Positions 49,367 through 57,178 of a stretch of 64,000 bases of DNA are shown one piece after another. The translations under genes and the position numbers were made by a program. The stretch's first letter is position 1. The number at the start of each line of letters is the position of its first letter. The stretch comes from Planosporangium sp963837285 (GTDB lineage: Bacteria > Actinomycetota > Actinomycetes > Mycobacteriales > Micromonosporaceae), in assembly GCA_963837285.1 (NCBI GenBank), contig CAWIMS010000001.1, positions 2,480,001-2,544,000 on the forward strand, written 5' to 3'. Below the pieces are notes generated by a model that saw only the letters and a program-made list of their open reading frames with translations, was not told the DNA's origin and made no database searches.

Positions 49367-50110
49367 GTGCAGGAGCGGACCATCGAGCTGTACTCGCCGG
49401 CCATCGGCACCGCCGGAACGGTCATCGGCTACGGGCACTACGGCCGGCCGGTCCTGGTCTTCCCGTCCGAGCAGGGCCGGGCCTGGGACTTCGCGGGCAA
49501 CGGCATGGTCGGCGCGGTCGAGGGCCTGATCGAGGCGGGCCGGGCGAAGCTGTACTGCGTCGACTCGTACGACGCGGCGAGCTGGGCGGCCCGCGACACG
49601 CCCCTGGAGGAACGGGCCCGGCGGCACGGCGCGTACGAGTCGTGGATCGTCGACCAGGTGGTGCCGCATATCAGCGGCGACAGCGGGGGAGCCGGCGACA
49701 TCATCACCACCGGCTGCTCGATGGGTGCCTTCCACGCGCTCAACTTCGCCTTCAAGCGCGCCGACCTGTTCCCGCTCGCGATGTGCTTCTCCGGCAACTA
49801 CGACCCGTCCGCCTGGCACGGCTGGGGCGAGCGCGGCGACGCGACGTACTTCAACAACCCCATCGACTACGTGGCCCATCTGGACGGCGATCACCTCGAC
49901 TGGTTGCGCTCGCGGTTGTCGGTACTGCTGGTCTGCGGGCAGGGCCAGTGGGAGGACACCACCGGATCGCTGGAGTCGACCCGCCGGATGGCCGGTCTGC
50001 TCGCCTCGAAGGGCATCCGGCATGAGCTGGATCTATGGGGGTACGACGTGCCGCATGACTGGCCGTCGTGGCGGGCACAGTTCGCGCATCACCTGCCCCG
50101 GTTCTGTTAG
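49367..50110 (+). CDS. Second esterase-D-like alpha/beta hydrolase
   Basis: The 247-residue protein is the compact esterase-family type: YGHYGRPVLVFPSEQGRAWDFAGNGMV, nucleophile in ITTGCSMGAFHALNFAF (GCSMG, Ser preceded by Cys), VCGQGQWED, and His in GYDVPHDWPSWRAQF. It lacks the N-terminal beta domain of its neighbour. GTG 49367 follows GGAGG that overlaps the previous gene's end. The ATP-grasp gene starts 8 bp after its stop, so the three are one operon. The substrate is unknown. Confidence 0.85.
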   Translation: MQERTIELYSPAIGTAGTVIGYGHYGRPVLVFPSEQGRAWDFAGNGMVGAVEGLIEAGRAKLYCVDSYDAASWAARDTPLEERARRHGAYESWIVDQVVPHISGDSGGAGDIITTGCSMGAFHALNFAFKRADLFPLAMCFSGNYDPSAWHGWGERGDATYFNNPIDYVAHLDGDHLDWLRSRLSVLLVCGQGQWEDTTGSLESTRRMAGLLASKGIRHELDLWGYDVPHDWPSWRAQFAHHLPRFC

Positions 50111-50118
50111 GAGGGCCC

Positions 50119-51366
50119 ATGTCCGACACCGAGCACATCATCGGGCTGCTGCTCGGCACCGAGAACGACTGGCCCCGCGCCTACGAGGCGCTCGTCCGGC
50201 GGCTCGGCGCGATCACCGACGCGCAGGGAGACACCCATCGGGTACACACGGCGCGGGTCACCATCGAGCCGTTCAACCTGCGCTACAAACCGCGGCACGC
50301 GCTGGTCATCGACCGGCTCGCGTACTGGTACTACCACCCGCGCGAGTGGTTGAAGAAGGTCGCCCTGATGGACGACACCTACCTGCTCAACAGCCCGTTC
50401 ACGTTCCAGTCGATGGAGAAGCACGCCGCGTACTGCGCGATGATGCGCCTCGGCCTGAAGGTGCCGGAGACGGTACTCGTGCCGTTCAAGAACCCGGTCG
50501 ACAACTCGCGGTACGCGTACACGGCGGCCCGCTACAACGAGCCGTTCGACCTGGAGGCCATCGCGGGCGACCTCGGGTACCCGCTGTTCATGAAGCCCTA
50601 CGACGGCGGCGCCTGGGTCGGGGTGTCGAAGATCCGCGACCGGGACGAGCTGTGGGAGGCGTACAACGCGTCCGGCGAGCGGCTGATGCACCTCCAGAAG
50701 GCGGTCGAGGACTACGACGTGTTCACCCGGTCGCTGTCCATCGGGCCGGAGACCATGGTGATGAAGTTCCGCCCCGAGCTGCCGATGCACGACCGGTACG
50801 AGGTGTCGCACGGCTTCCTGACCGCGGACACCGGCACCGAGGTGGTGACCATCTCCCGGCTGGTCAACGCGTTCTTCCGGTGGGAGTTCAACTCCTGCGA
50901 GTCGCTGGTGCGCGGCACCGAGGTGTACCCGATCGACTACGCCAACGCGTGCCCGGACGTGGCGCTGACCTCGCTGCACTACTACTTCCCGTGGGCGATG
51001 ACCGCGCTGCTGCGATGGACCGCGTACTGCGTCGTCACCGGGCGGCGGCCGCAGCTCGACCTGGACACCGCTCGTTACTTCGCGGTCGCCGACCGCCCCG
51101 ACCTGTCGTACGAGGAGAAGCTGGCCGAGTACCGGCTGCTGTCCGACGAGTACTTCGAGACCGAGCGGTACGCCGACTTCTGCGCCTCCCGGCTGGGGCA
51201 CGTCGACGAGATGGTCTACGACTGGGTGCGGTCGCCGGAGTTCGACGAGTTGCTGCTGGACACGGTGCGCACCACGTACCCGCCGGCCGAGCACGACCGG
51301 TTCATCGCGCACCTCCGCGGGCTGCTCGGCGCGTGGGTACACGACCGGGAGGACCAGGCCGCGTGA
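50119..51366 (+). CDS. ATP-grasp ligase-like protein
   Basis: The 415-residue protein has the ATP-grasp arrangement: DTYLLNSPFTFQSMEKHAAYCAMMRLGLKVPET as the pre-ATP helix region, LGYPLFMKPYDGGAWVGVSKI as the ATP-binding Lys/Gly-rich strand, and EFNSCESLVRGTEVYPIDYANACPDVAL with acidic and Asn metal ligands. ATP-grasp enzymes join a carboxylate to an amine or thiol through an acyl phosphate. AGGAGG precedes ATG 50119. As the third gene of the esterase-esterase-ligase operon it may build an amide or ester bond that the esterases edit or break; this is inference. Tandem repeats and palindrome copy 8 follow. Confidence 0.8.
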   Translation: MSDTEHIIGLLLGTENDWPRAYEALVRRLGAITDAQGDTHRVHTARVTIEPFNLRYKPRHALVIDRLAYWYYHPREWLKKVALMDDTYLLNSPFTFQSMEKHAAYCAMMRLGLKVPETVLVPFKNPVDNSRYAYTAARYNEPFDLEAIAGDLGYPLFMKPYDGGAWVGVSKIRDRDELWEAYNASGERLMHLQKAVEDYDVFTRSLSIGPETMVMKFRPELPMHDRYEVSHGFLTADTGTEVVTISRLVNAFFRWEFNSCESLVRGTEVYPIDYANACPDVALTSLHYYFPWAMTALLRWTAYCVVTGRRPQLDLDTARYFAVADRPDLSYEEKLAEYRLLSDEYFETERYADFCASRLGHVDEMVYDWVRSPEFDELLLDTVRTTYPPAEHDRFIAHLRGLLGAWVHDREDQAA

Positions 51367-51377
51367 TCCGCGCGGCC

Positions 51378-51466
51378 TTGACCGGCCCGGGCCCCCTCCC
51401 TTGACCGGCCCGGGCCGCCTCCTTGGCAGGCCCGGGCCCCCTCCTTGGCAGGCCCGGGCCCCCTCC
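51378..51466. repeat. Four tandem 22-bp repeats abutting palindrome copy 8
   Basis: The unit TTGRCMGGCCCGGGCCSCCT plus CC occurs four times (starts 51378, 51401, 51423, 51445; the first is 23 bp). The next TTGGCA at 51467 is the palindrome's edge (TTGGCACAAC), and the last two units already begin with TTGGCA, as if the array copied the palindrome end. Confidence 0.93.
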
Positions 51467-51538
51467 TTGGCACAACTTCCCGGAAGTAGTGGCCTCAGCC
51501 GGGTGCTATGGCCACTACTTCCGGGAAGTTGTGCCAAG
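51466..51538. repeat. Palindrome family A, copy 8
   Basis: The arms CTTGGCACAACTTCCCGGAA... and its complement ending GTTGTGCCAAG lack the GATC of other copies and carry CTTGG at the ends instead. It lies between two plus-strand genes. Confidence 0.9.
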
Positions 51539-51580
51539 TAGGGGCGCGCCGTTCATCGATGGCTGACTAGCATCGGCCCC

Positions 51581-53204
51581 ATGTCGACCTTGGAGTCATC
51601 AGAAAACGCTGCAAACCAGGTCACGATCAGCCGGCGTGGAGCATTAGCCGGGGGCGCCGCAGTCGTCGGCGGTGCCGCCCTGGTCGGCCCCGCCGCGCCC
51701 GCTCACGCCAGCCCGACCTCACCGCTGCTGTGGAGCCGGCCCGGCGCGACCGGCGCGCCCGACGTACACGGGCTGCACCTCCAGTTCGGCGCGGACGCCG
51801 CCCGCGAGGTGGTGGTGTCGTGGAGCACCCCGGCCGCCGGTCGGCAACCCGCGCCTGATGCTCGGCACGCTGCACGACGGGTACGGCCGGCAGGTCCAGG
51901 CGCGCACGGTCACCTACCGGGACGCCGCCTCGGGGAGCGAGGTCTCCATCCACCACGCGCAGGTGGGCGGGCTGGCTCCGGGTACCGAGTACCTGTACGC
52001 CGCGCTGCACGACGGCGCCACGCCGCAGCCCGGCCTGTTCCGCACCGCGCCGCGCGGCCGGGCGCCGTTCACCTTCACCAGCTTCGGCGACCAGGGCACG
52101 CCGACCCTCGGCAAGCTGTACACCCCGCCGGCCGGCGTGACGCTGCCGAGCTTGCCTACGTCAACGACAACCTCGGCTCGCCCGCCGCCGGCGACGTCGT
52201 GGCCGGCGTGGAGCGCGATCGCGCCGCTGTTCCACCTGGTCAACGGCGACCTGTGCTACGCCAACCTCGCGACCGACCGGGTCCGTACCTGGTCGGACTG
52301 GTTCACCAACAACAGCCGGTCGGCGCGGTTCCGGCCGTGGATGCCGGCCGCCGGCAACCACGAGAACGAGCTGGGCAACGGCCCGATCGGGTACGGCGCC
52401 TACCAGTCGTACTTCGCGTTGCCGGACGTCGGCGGCGACGCCGAGACGCAGGGGCTGTGGTACGCGTTCACGGTCGGCATCGGTCCGCGTGATCAGCCTG
52501 AACAACGACGACGTGTGCTACCAGGACGGCGGCAACTCCTACGTGCGCGGGTACTCCGGCGGTGCGCAGAAGCGCTGGCTCGAAGCGGAGCTGCAAGCGT
52601 ACCCGCGACGACCGGTCGAATCGACTGGATCGTCGTCGTGATGCACCAGGTCGTCATCTCCACCGTCGACAACTTCAACGGCGCCGACCGGGGCATCCGC
52701 GAGGAGTGGGTGCCGCTGTTCGACAAGTACGGCGTGGACCTGGTGGTGTGTGGGCACGAGCACCACTACGAGCGCTCGCACCCGATCCGGGGTCAGCAGC
52801 CGAGCGACACGCTCACCCCGATCCCGGTCGACACCCGTACCGACGTGGTGGACACCTCGCGCGGCACGGTGCACATGGTGCTCGGCGGCGGGGGTACCTC
52901 GGCGCCGTCGAACGCGCTGTTCTTCGACCCGGCGCGTGCCGGGTGATCACCGGTGTCGGGCCGGTGGGCGCGAACGGCAAGCGCCCGCCGATCTACGTAC
53001 GCGAGGACGCGCCCTGGTCGGCCAACCGCGACAAGGCAGCACGCGTACGGGTTTGCCGCGTTCACCGTCGATCCCGGTGACCGGCCCGGCGGGCGTACCT
53101 CGATCGACGTCACGTACTACGCGGTGACCGGCCCGTTCGGGGCGCTCACGCCGGTGGACCGGTTCACGCTGGTCCGGCCGCGGCGCGACGGCGGCCACCG
53201 GTAG
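51581..53204 (+). pseudogene. Purple-acid-phosphatase-like metallophosphoesterase with several frameshifts
   Basis: Pieces of one secreted phosphatase lie in different frames: a Tat-like start (ISRRGALAGGAAVVGGAAL), the N-terminal beta domain (VHGLHLQFGADAAREVVVSWSTP and LAPGTEYLYAAL), and metal-ligand motifs FTSFGDQG, LVNGDLCYAN, AGNHENE and VCGHEHHYERSHP, then a C-terminal beta region. Frame changes occur near 51840, 52140, 52205, 52485, 52600, 52945 and 53040. The intact protein would be about 540 residues. The motifs survive, so decay is recent or the changes are sequencing errors in very GC-rich DNA; I cannot tell which. Confidence 0.85.
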
Positions 53205-53216
53205 CCGTTGGTCTCT

Positions 53217-53283
53217 GCCACAACTTCCCGGAAGTTGTGGCCTCAGCCGGGTTCTGAGGCAACAACTTCCGGGAAGTTGTGCC
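53217..53283. repeat. Palindrome family A, copy 9
   Basis: The arms GCCACAACTTCCCGGAAGTT...CCTCAG and CTGAGGCAACAACTTCC...GCCGATC pair. It separates the convergent phosphatase pseudogene and helicase gene and could terminate the helicase operon. Confidence 0.9.
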
Positions 53284-53320
53284 GATCAAGGCCGCGGCGG
53301 GCCGGGTTGGGCCGCGCCGA

Positions 53321-54979
53321 TCAGGGCTGGCGCTCCCGCCGTACCGTGGCTTTCTTGCCTTTGATCGTCGACTGCCGAAGCGCGGCGATCACTTCGTCCG
53401 CGGCCGACGCCGGCACCTCCACCAGCGAGAACCGGTCGGCGATCTCGATCGAGCCGATCTCCCGGCCGCTGAGCCGCGACTCACCGGCGATGGCGCCGAC
53501 CAGATCCTGCGGCCGCACCCCGGCCCGGCGGCCGGCACCGACGAACAGCCGGGTCATCCCGCCGGCCGGTGGGCGGCCCCGTTTCTGGTCGCGACCGGCA
53601 CCGGCCGGACCGTCGCCCGGGCCGCGGCCCTTGCCGTCGCGGCGCGGCGCCACCTCGGGGATCTCCTCGTCGTCGGCGGTGGCCGACCCGCTCGCCTCGT
53701 GGGCCAGCTTCACGGCGGCCAGCGCCACCTGCATCACGTCGAACTCGTCGGTCAGCGTCTCGACCACGACACGGAAGTGTTCGAGGTCGTCTTCGCGCAG
53801 GCTCTCCTCCAGCGCGGCCCGGGTCAGCTCCAGCCGCCGGGCGCGCAGGTCGGCGACGGTCGGCACCTTCTCCAGCGCGATCCGGGTCTTGGTCATCCGC
53901 TCGATGGCCTGGAGCATCCGGTGTTCGCGCGGCTCGGCCAGGGTGATCGCGACGCCCTCCCGGCCGGCGCGGCCGACCCGGCCGATCCGGTGCACGTAAG
54001 CCTCCGGCGCGGACGGCACGTCGTAGTTGACCACGTGGCTGAGGTGCTCGACGTCGAGCCCGCGCGCGGCGACGTCGGTGGCGACCAGCAGATCGGCGGT
54101 GCCGGCGCGCAGCCGTCCCATCACCCGGTCGCGCTGCTCCTGGCTCATCCCGCCGTGCAGCGCCTCGGCCCGGTACCCGCGCCCGTTGAGCGTCTCGGTG
54201 AGCCGGTCGACCTCCTCACGGGTGCGGCAGAACACCAGCGCCGCGGTCGGCACCTCGACGTCGAGCACCCGCCCGAGCGCCGCCGGCTTGTACGAGCGCG
54301 GCACCAGATATGCGCTCTGCCGCACCAGCGGGGCCTCCGCCTGGGTCGCCGGCTCCCGCTCGATCTGGATCCGCACCGGCTCGCGCAGGTGCTGGCGGGC
54401 GATCCCGTCGATGCGCGGCGGCAGGGTCGCCGAGAAGAGGACGGTCTGCCGGCCCTCGGGCGTCTCGCGCAGGATCGCCTCGATGTCCTCGGCGAACCCC
54501 ATGTCGAGCATCTCGTCGGCCTCGTCCAGGACCACGATCGCGAGGCTGTCGAGGCGCAGCGTGCCGCGTCCCATGTGGTCAAGGGCGCGGCCGGGCGTGG
54601 CCACCACGACGTCGACGCCGCGTTCGAGCGCCTGGAGCTGACGGCCGATCGGCTGACCGCCGTAGATGGGCAGGACCCGGGCGGCGAGGTCGCGCCCGTA
54701 CCGGTGGATCGCCTGCGAGACCTGGATCGCCAGCTCGCGGGTCGGCACCAGGACCAGCGCCATCGGCTCCACGTCGGTCCGGCCCGGGGTCAGCCGCTGC
54801 AGGATGGGCAGGGCGAAGGCGGCGGTCTTTCCGGTGCCCGTAGCCGCCTGGCCCAGCAGGTCGCGGCCGGCCAAGAGCTGCGGGATCGCCTCCCACTGGA
54901 TCGGCGTGGGCTCCTCGTAGCCCAGATCGGTCAGGGCGCGCAGCAGTTCGGGGCGCAGGTCCAGTTCGGTGAAGTTCAT
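53321..54979 (-). CDS. DEAD-box ATP-dependent RNA helicase (DeaD/CsdA type)
   Basis: The 552-residue protein has a Q motif (FTELDLRPELLRALTDLGYEEPTPIQ), Walker A GQAATGTGKTAAF, the DEAD box in VVLDEADEMLDMGF, motif III SAT, and HRIGRVGRAGREG. The C-terminal domain is a DbpA/CsdA-type RNA-recognition fold (RLFVGAGRRAGVRPQDLVGAIAGESRLSGREIGSIEI), which directs helicases to rRNA or structured RNA. A charged linker lies between. It would assist ribosome assembly or RNA turnover, often in the cold. Its start overlaps the stop of the upstream SDR gene by 1 bp. Confidence 0.93.
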   Translation of the reverse strand: MNFTELDLRPELLRALTDLGYEEPTPIQWEAIPQLLAGRDLLGQAATGTGKTAAFALPILQRLTPGRTDVEPMALVLVPTRELAIQVSQAIHRYGRDLAARVLPIYGGQPIGRQLQALERGVDVVVATPGRALDHMGRGTLRLDSLAIVVLDEADEMLDMGFAEDIEAILRETPEGRQTVLFSATLPPRIDGIARQHLREPVRIQIEREPATQAEAPLVRQSAYLVPRSYKPAALGRVLDVEVPTAALVFCRTREEVDRLTETLNGRGYRAEALHGGMSQEQRDRVMGRLRAGTADLLVATDVAARGLDVEHLSHVVNYDVPSAPEAYVHRIGRVGRAGREGVAITLAEPREHRMLQAIERMTKTRIALEKVPTVADLRARRLELTRAALEESLREDDLEHFRVVVETLTDEFDVMQVALAAVKLAHEASGSATADDEEIPEVAPRRDGKGRGPGDGPAGAGRDQKRGRPPAGGMTRLFVGAGRRAGVRPQDLVGAIAGESRLSGREIGSIEIADRFSLVEVPASAADEVIAALRQSTIKGKKATVRRERQP

Positions 54980-55626
54980 CAGCGGGCGGCATCCTGGATC
55001 GGAGTGTCGCCGGCGACCAGCTCCAGCGTGCGACCGCTGCTCGCCGGCGTGTCCAGCAGCGCGACCAGGACGGCGGCCACGTCGTCGCGCGGCACCGCGC
55101 CGGACGGTCCGGGTGGCTCGGCGAGCCGGACCCGGCCGGCGCCCGGCTCGTCGGTGAGGTGCCCCGGCCGCAGGACCGTCCAGTCCAGGTCCCGGCCGCG
55201 CAGGTCGTCCTCGGAGGCGGCCTTCGCCCGCAGGTACGCGGCGAAGACCGGCTCGGTGCCCGGCGCGTCGGCCCGGTCCGCGCCCATCGAACTGACCAGA
55301 AGGTACCGCCGGACGCCGGCCCGCTGCGCCGCGTCGGCGAGCAGCGCGGCCCCGCCCCGGTCCATGGTGTCCTTGCGCGCGGTGCCGCTGCCCGGCCCGG
55401 CACCGGCGGCGAACACGACGGCGTCCGCATCGCGGACCGTCTCGGCCACCTCGTCGGTCGAGGCCAGCTCCAGGTCGCACAGCACCGGCTCGCCACCGGC
55501 GGCTCGTACGTCATCGAAGTGCGCGGGATTGCGGACCAGGCCGACCGCGGTGTCACCACGGTCGGCGAGCAGCCGCTCCAGCCGGAGCGCGATCTTCCCG
55601 TGTCCACCAGCGATCACCACACGCAC
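54979..55626 (-). CDS. Atypical short-chain dehydrogenase (NAD(P)-binding, NmrA-like)
   Basis: The 215-residue Rossmann protein begins RVVIAGGHGKIALRLERLL, the GGHGKIG-type dinucleotide motif of atypical SDRs. VSSMGADRAD is followed by YLRAKAASEDDLRGRDLDWTVLRPGHLTDEPG, with a Tyr/Lys-like arrangement that is incomplete (YLRAK). Such proteins may be sensors or oxidoreductases of unknown substrate. GTG 55626 is the start. It is translationally coupled to the helicase gene. Confidence 0.85.
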   Translation of the reverse strand: MRVVIAGGHGKIALRLERLLADRGDTAVGLVRNPAHFDDVRAAGGEPVLCDLELASTDEVAETVRDADAVVFAAGAGPGSGTARKDTMDRGGAALLADAAQRAGVRRYLLVSSMGADRADAPGTEPVFAAYLRAKAASEDDLRGRDLDWTVLRPGHLTDEPGAGRVRLAEPPGPSGAVPRDDVAAVLVALLDTPASSGRTLELVAGDTPIQDAAR

Positions 55627-55685
55627 CCGCCAACGATAGTCCGGTCCGTATTTGGTCGCGCGCTTGCCCCTTTGAGCGGGCCCTT

Positions 55686-55760
55686 GATCGGCACAACTTC
55701 CCGGAAGTTGTTGCCTCAGAGGGCCGCCATGGCCACTATTTCCGGGAAGTTGTGCCGATC
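55686..55760. repeat. Palindrome family A, copy 10
   Basis: GATCGGCACAACTTCCCGGA at the left pairs with TCCGGGAAGTTGTGCCGATC at the right; the inner halves are different variants (GTTGTTGCCTC against GGCCACTATT), as if made from two subtypes. It lies between divergent genes. Confidence 0.9.
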
Positions 55761-55806
55761 ATTCCGGTCTCCCCGGGCGTCGCCAAAGTCCGGCAGAATC
55801 GGCGGC

Positions 55807-57168
55807 ATGGACCGTGAGGCGCTCGCCGCGCGGGCCCGGGAGCTGTCCGCCGGCCTGGCCGCCGGCGGGGTCCGGGCGGTCGCGCTTACCTGGGTCGACA
55901 ACGCCGGTGTCACGCGGGTGAAGGCAGTCCCGCAGGACCGGCTGCCGGCAGCCGCCGCCTGGGGCGTCGGCATGTCGCCGGTGTTCGACGTGTTCGTCCT
56001 CGACGACTCGATCACAACCAGCCGGTACATCGGCGGTCCGGTCGGTGACCTGCGGCTGCATCCGGACCTCGACCGGCTGACCGTCCTCGCCGCGCAACCG
56101 GGCTGGGCCTGGGCGCCGGTCGACCGGTGGACCCAGGAGGGCGAGCCGTACGTCGCCTGCCAGCGGACCTTCGCCCGCCGGATGGTGACCAGGGCAAAGG
56201 AAGCCGGCCTCGACCTGCGCTGCGCGTTCGAGGTTGAGTGGTTCATCGGCGAACCGGGCCCGGATGACGCTGTCCCGGTGCCGGCCGGGCCCGGCCCCGC
56301 GTACGGGATGACCCGGCTGGTCGGCGTCTCCGACTACGCCCGGGACCTGCTCGACGCGCTCGCCGCGCAGGGCGTGGCGGTCGACCAGTTCCACCCCGAG
56401 TACGCCCCCGGCCAGTTGGAGCTGTCGGTCGCCCCGGCCGACCCGGTCGCCGCCGCCGACACGCTGGTACTGGTGCGGCAGACCATTCGCGCCGTCACCG
56501 CCCGCCACGGGCTACGGGTGTCGTTCGCGCCGGTCGTGGTCGCCGGCCAGGTCGGCATCGGCGGGCACCTGCACTTCTCGGTCTGGTCCGGGGGGCACAA
56601 CCTCTTCGCCGGCGCGAACGGACCGTACGGCATGACCGCGCCGGGCGAGTCGATCCTGGCCGGCCTGCTCGACCGGCTGCCCGCGCTGGTCGGCGTCACC
56701 GCGCCGAGCGTGCCGAGCTACCTGCGCCTGGTGCCGCAGCGCTGGGCCGGCGCGTACCAGTGCTGGGGCCGGGAGAACCGGGAGGCCGCGCTGCGGTTCG
56801 TGACCGGGGTGACCGGCACCCGGGACACCGCCGCGAACGCCGAGATCAAGGCCTGCGACCCGGCGGCGAACCCGTACCTGACCGTCGGTGCGGTGTGCGC
56901 CGCCGTGGTCGACGCGGCCGGGCGTGGCCTGCGCCTGCCCGCCGAGGTACCGGTGGACCCGGCCGGCCTGCCCGAGGCCGACCAGCCGCCCCGGCTGCCG
57001 GACTCGTTGCCGGCCGCCCTGGAGCACCTCGAACGCGACGAGCTGCTGCGGTCGGCCATGGGCGAGGAACTGTTCGAGGCGTTCCTGGCCGTCCGCCGGG
57101 CCGAGGTCGAGCTTTTCGCCGGTCGCGAGCCGGCGGACATCGTGGCCGCGACGCGCTGGGTGTATTAG
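55807..57168 (+). CDS. Glutamine-synthetase-family ligase (GlnA-like)
   Basis: The 453-residue protein has the GS beta-grasp N-terminus (VRAVALTWVDNAGVTRVKAVPQDRL) and the catalytic domain with the Glu metal ligands in CAFEVEWFIG and the H-loop GIGGHLHFSVW. ATP/glutamate-binding segments include YLRLVPQRWAGAYQCWGRENREAALRF. It is shorter and more divergent than GlnA type I and has no adenylylation Tyr loop. In actinomycetes such paralogues include gamma-glutamyl-polyamine or ethanolamine ligases. The window also encodes ornithine- and histidine-type decarboxylases, so an amine substrate is plausible. ATG 55807 is used. Confidence 0.85.
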   Translation: MDREALAARARELSAGLAAGGVRAVALTWVDNAGVTRVKAVPQDRLPAAAAWGVGMSPVFDVFVLDDSITTSRYIGGPVGDLRLHPDLDRLTVLAAQPGWAWAPVDRWTQEGEPYVACQRTFARRMVTRAKEAGLDLRCAFEVEWFIGEPGPDDAVPVPAGPGPAYGMTRLVGVSDYARDLLDALAAQGVAVDQFHPEYAPGQLELSVAPADPVAAADTLVLVRQTIRAVTARHGLRVSFAPVVVAGQVGIGGHLHFSVWSGGHNLFAGANGPYGMTAPGESILAGLLDRLPALVGVTAPSVPSYLRLVPQRWAGAYQCWGRENREAALRFVTGVTGTRDTAANAEIKACDPAANPYLTVGAVCAAVVDAAGRGLRLPAEVPVDPAGLPEADQPPRLPDSLPAALEHLERDELLRSAMGEELFEAFLAVRRAEVELFAGREPADIVAATRWVY

Positions 57169-57178
57169 CGCTCGTCGG

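Noticed and set aside
55159..55806. Upstream extension of the GS-like gene
   Set aside because: The extension runs antisense to the SDR gene and through palindrome copy 10. ATG 55807 gives a normal GS-like N-terminus.
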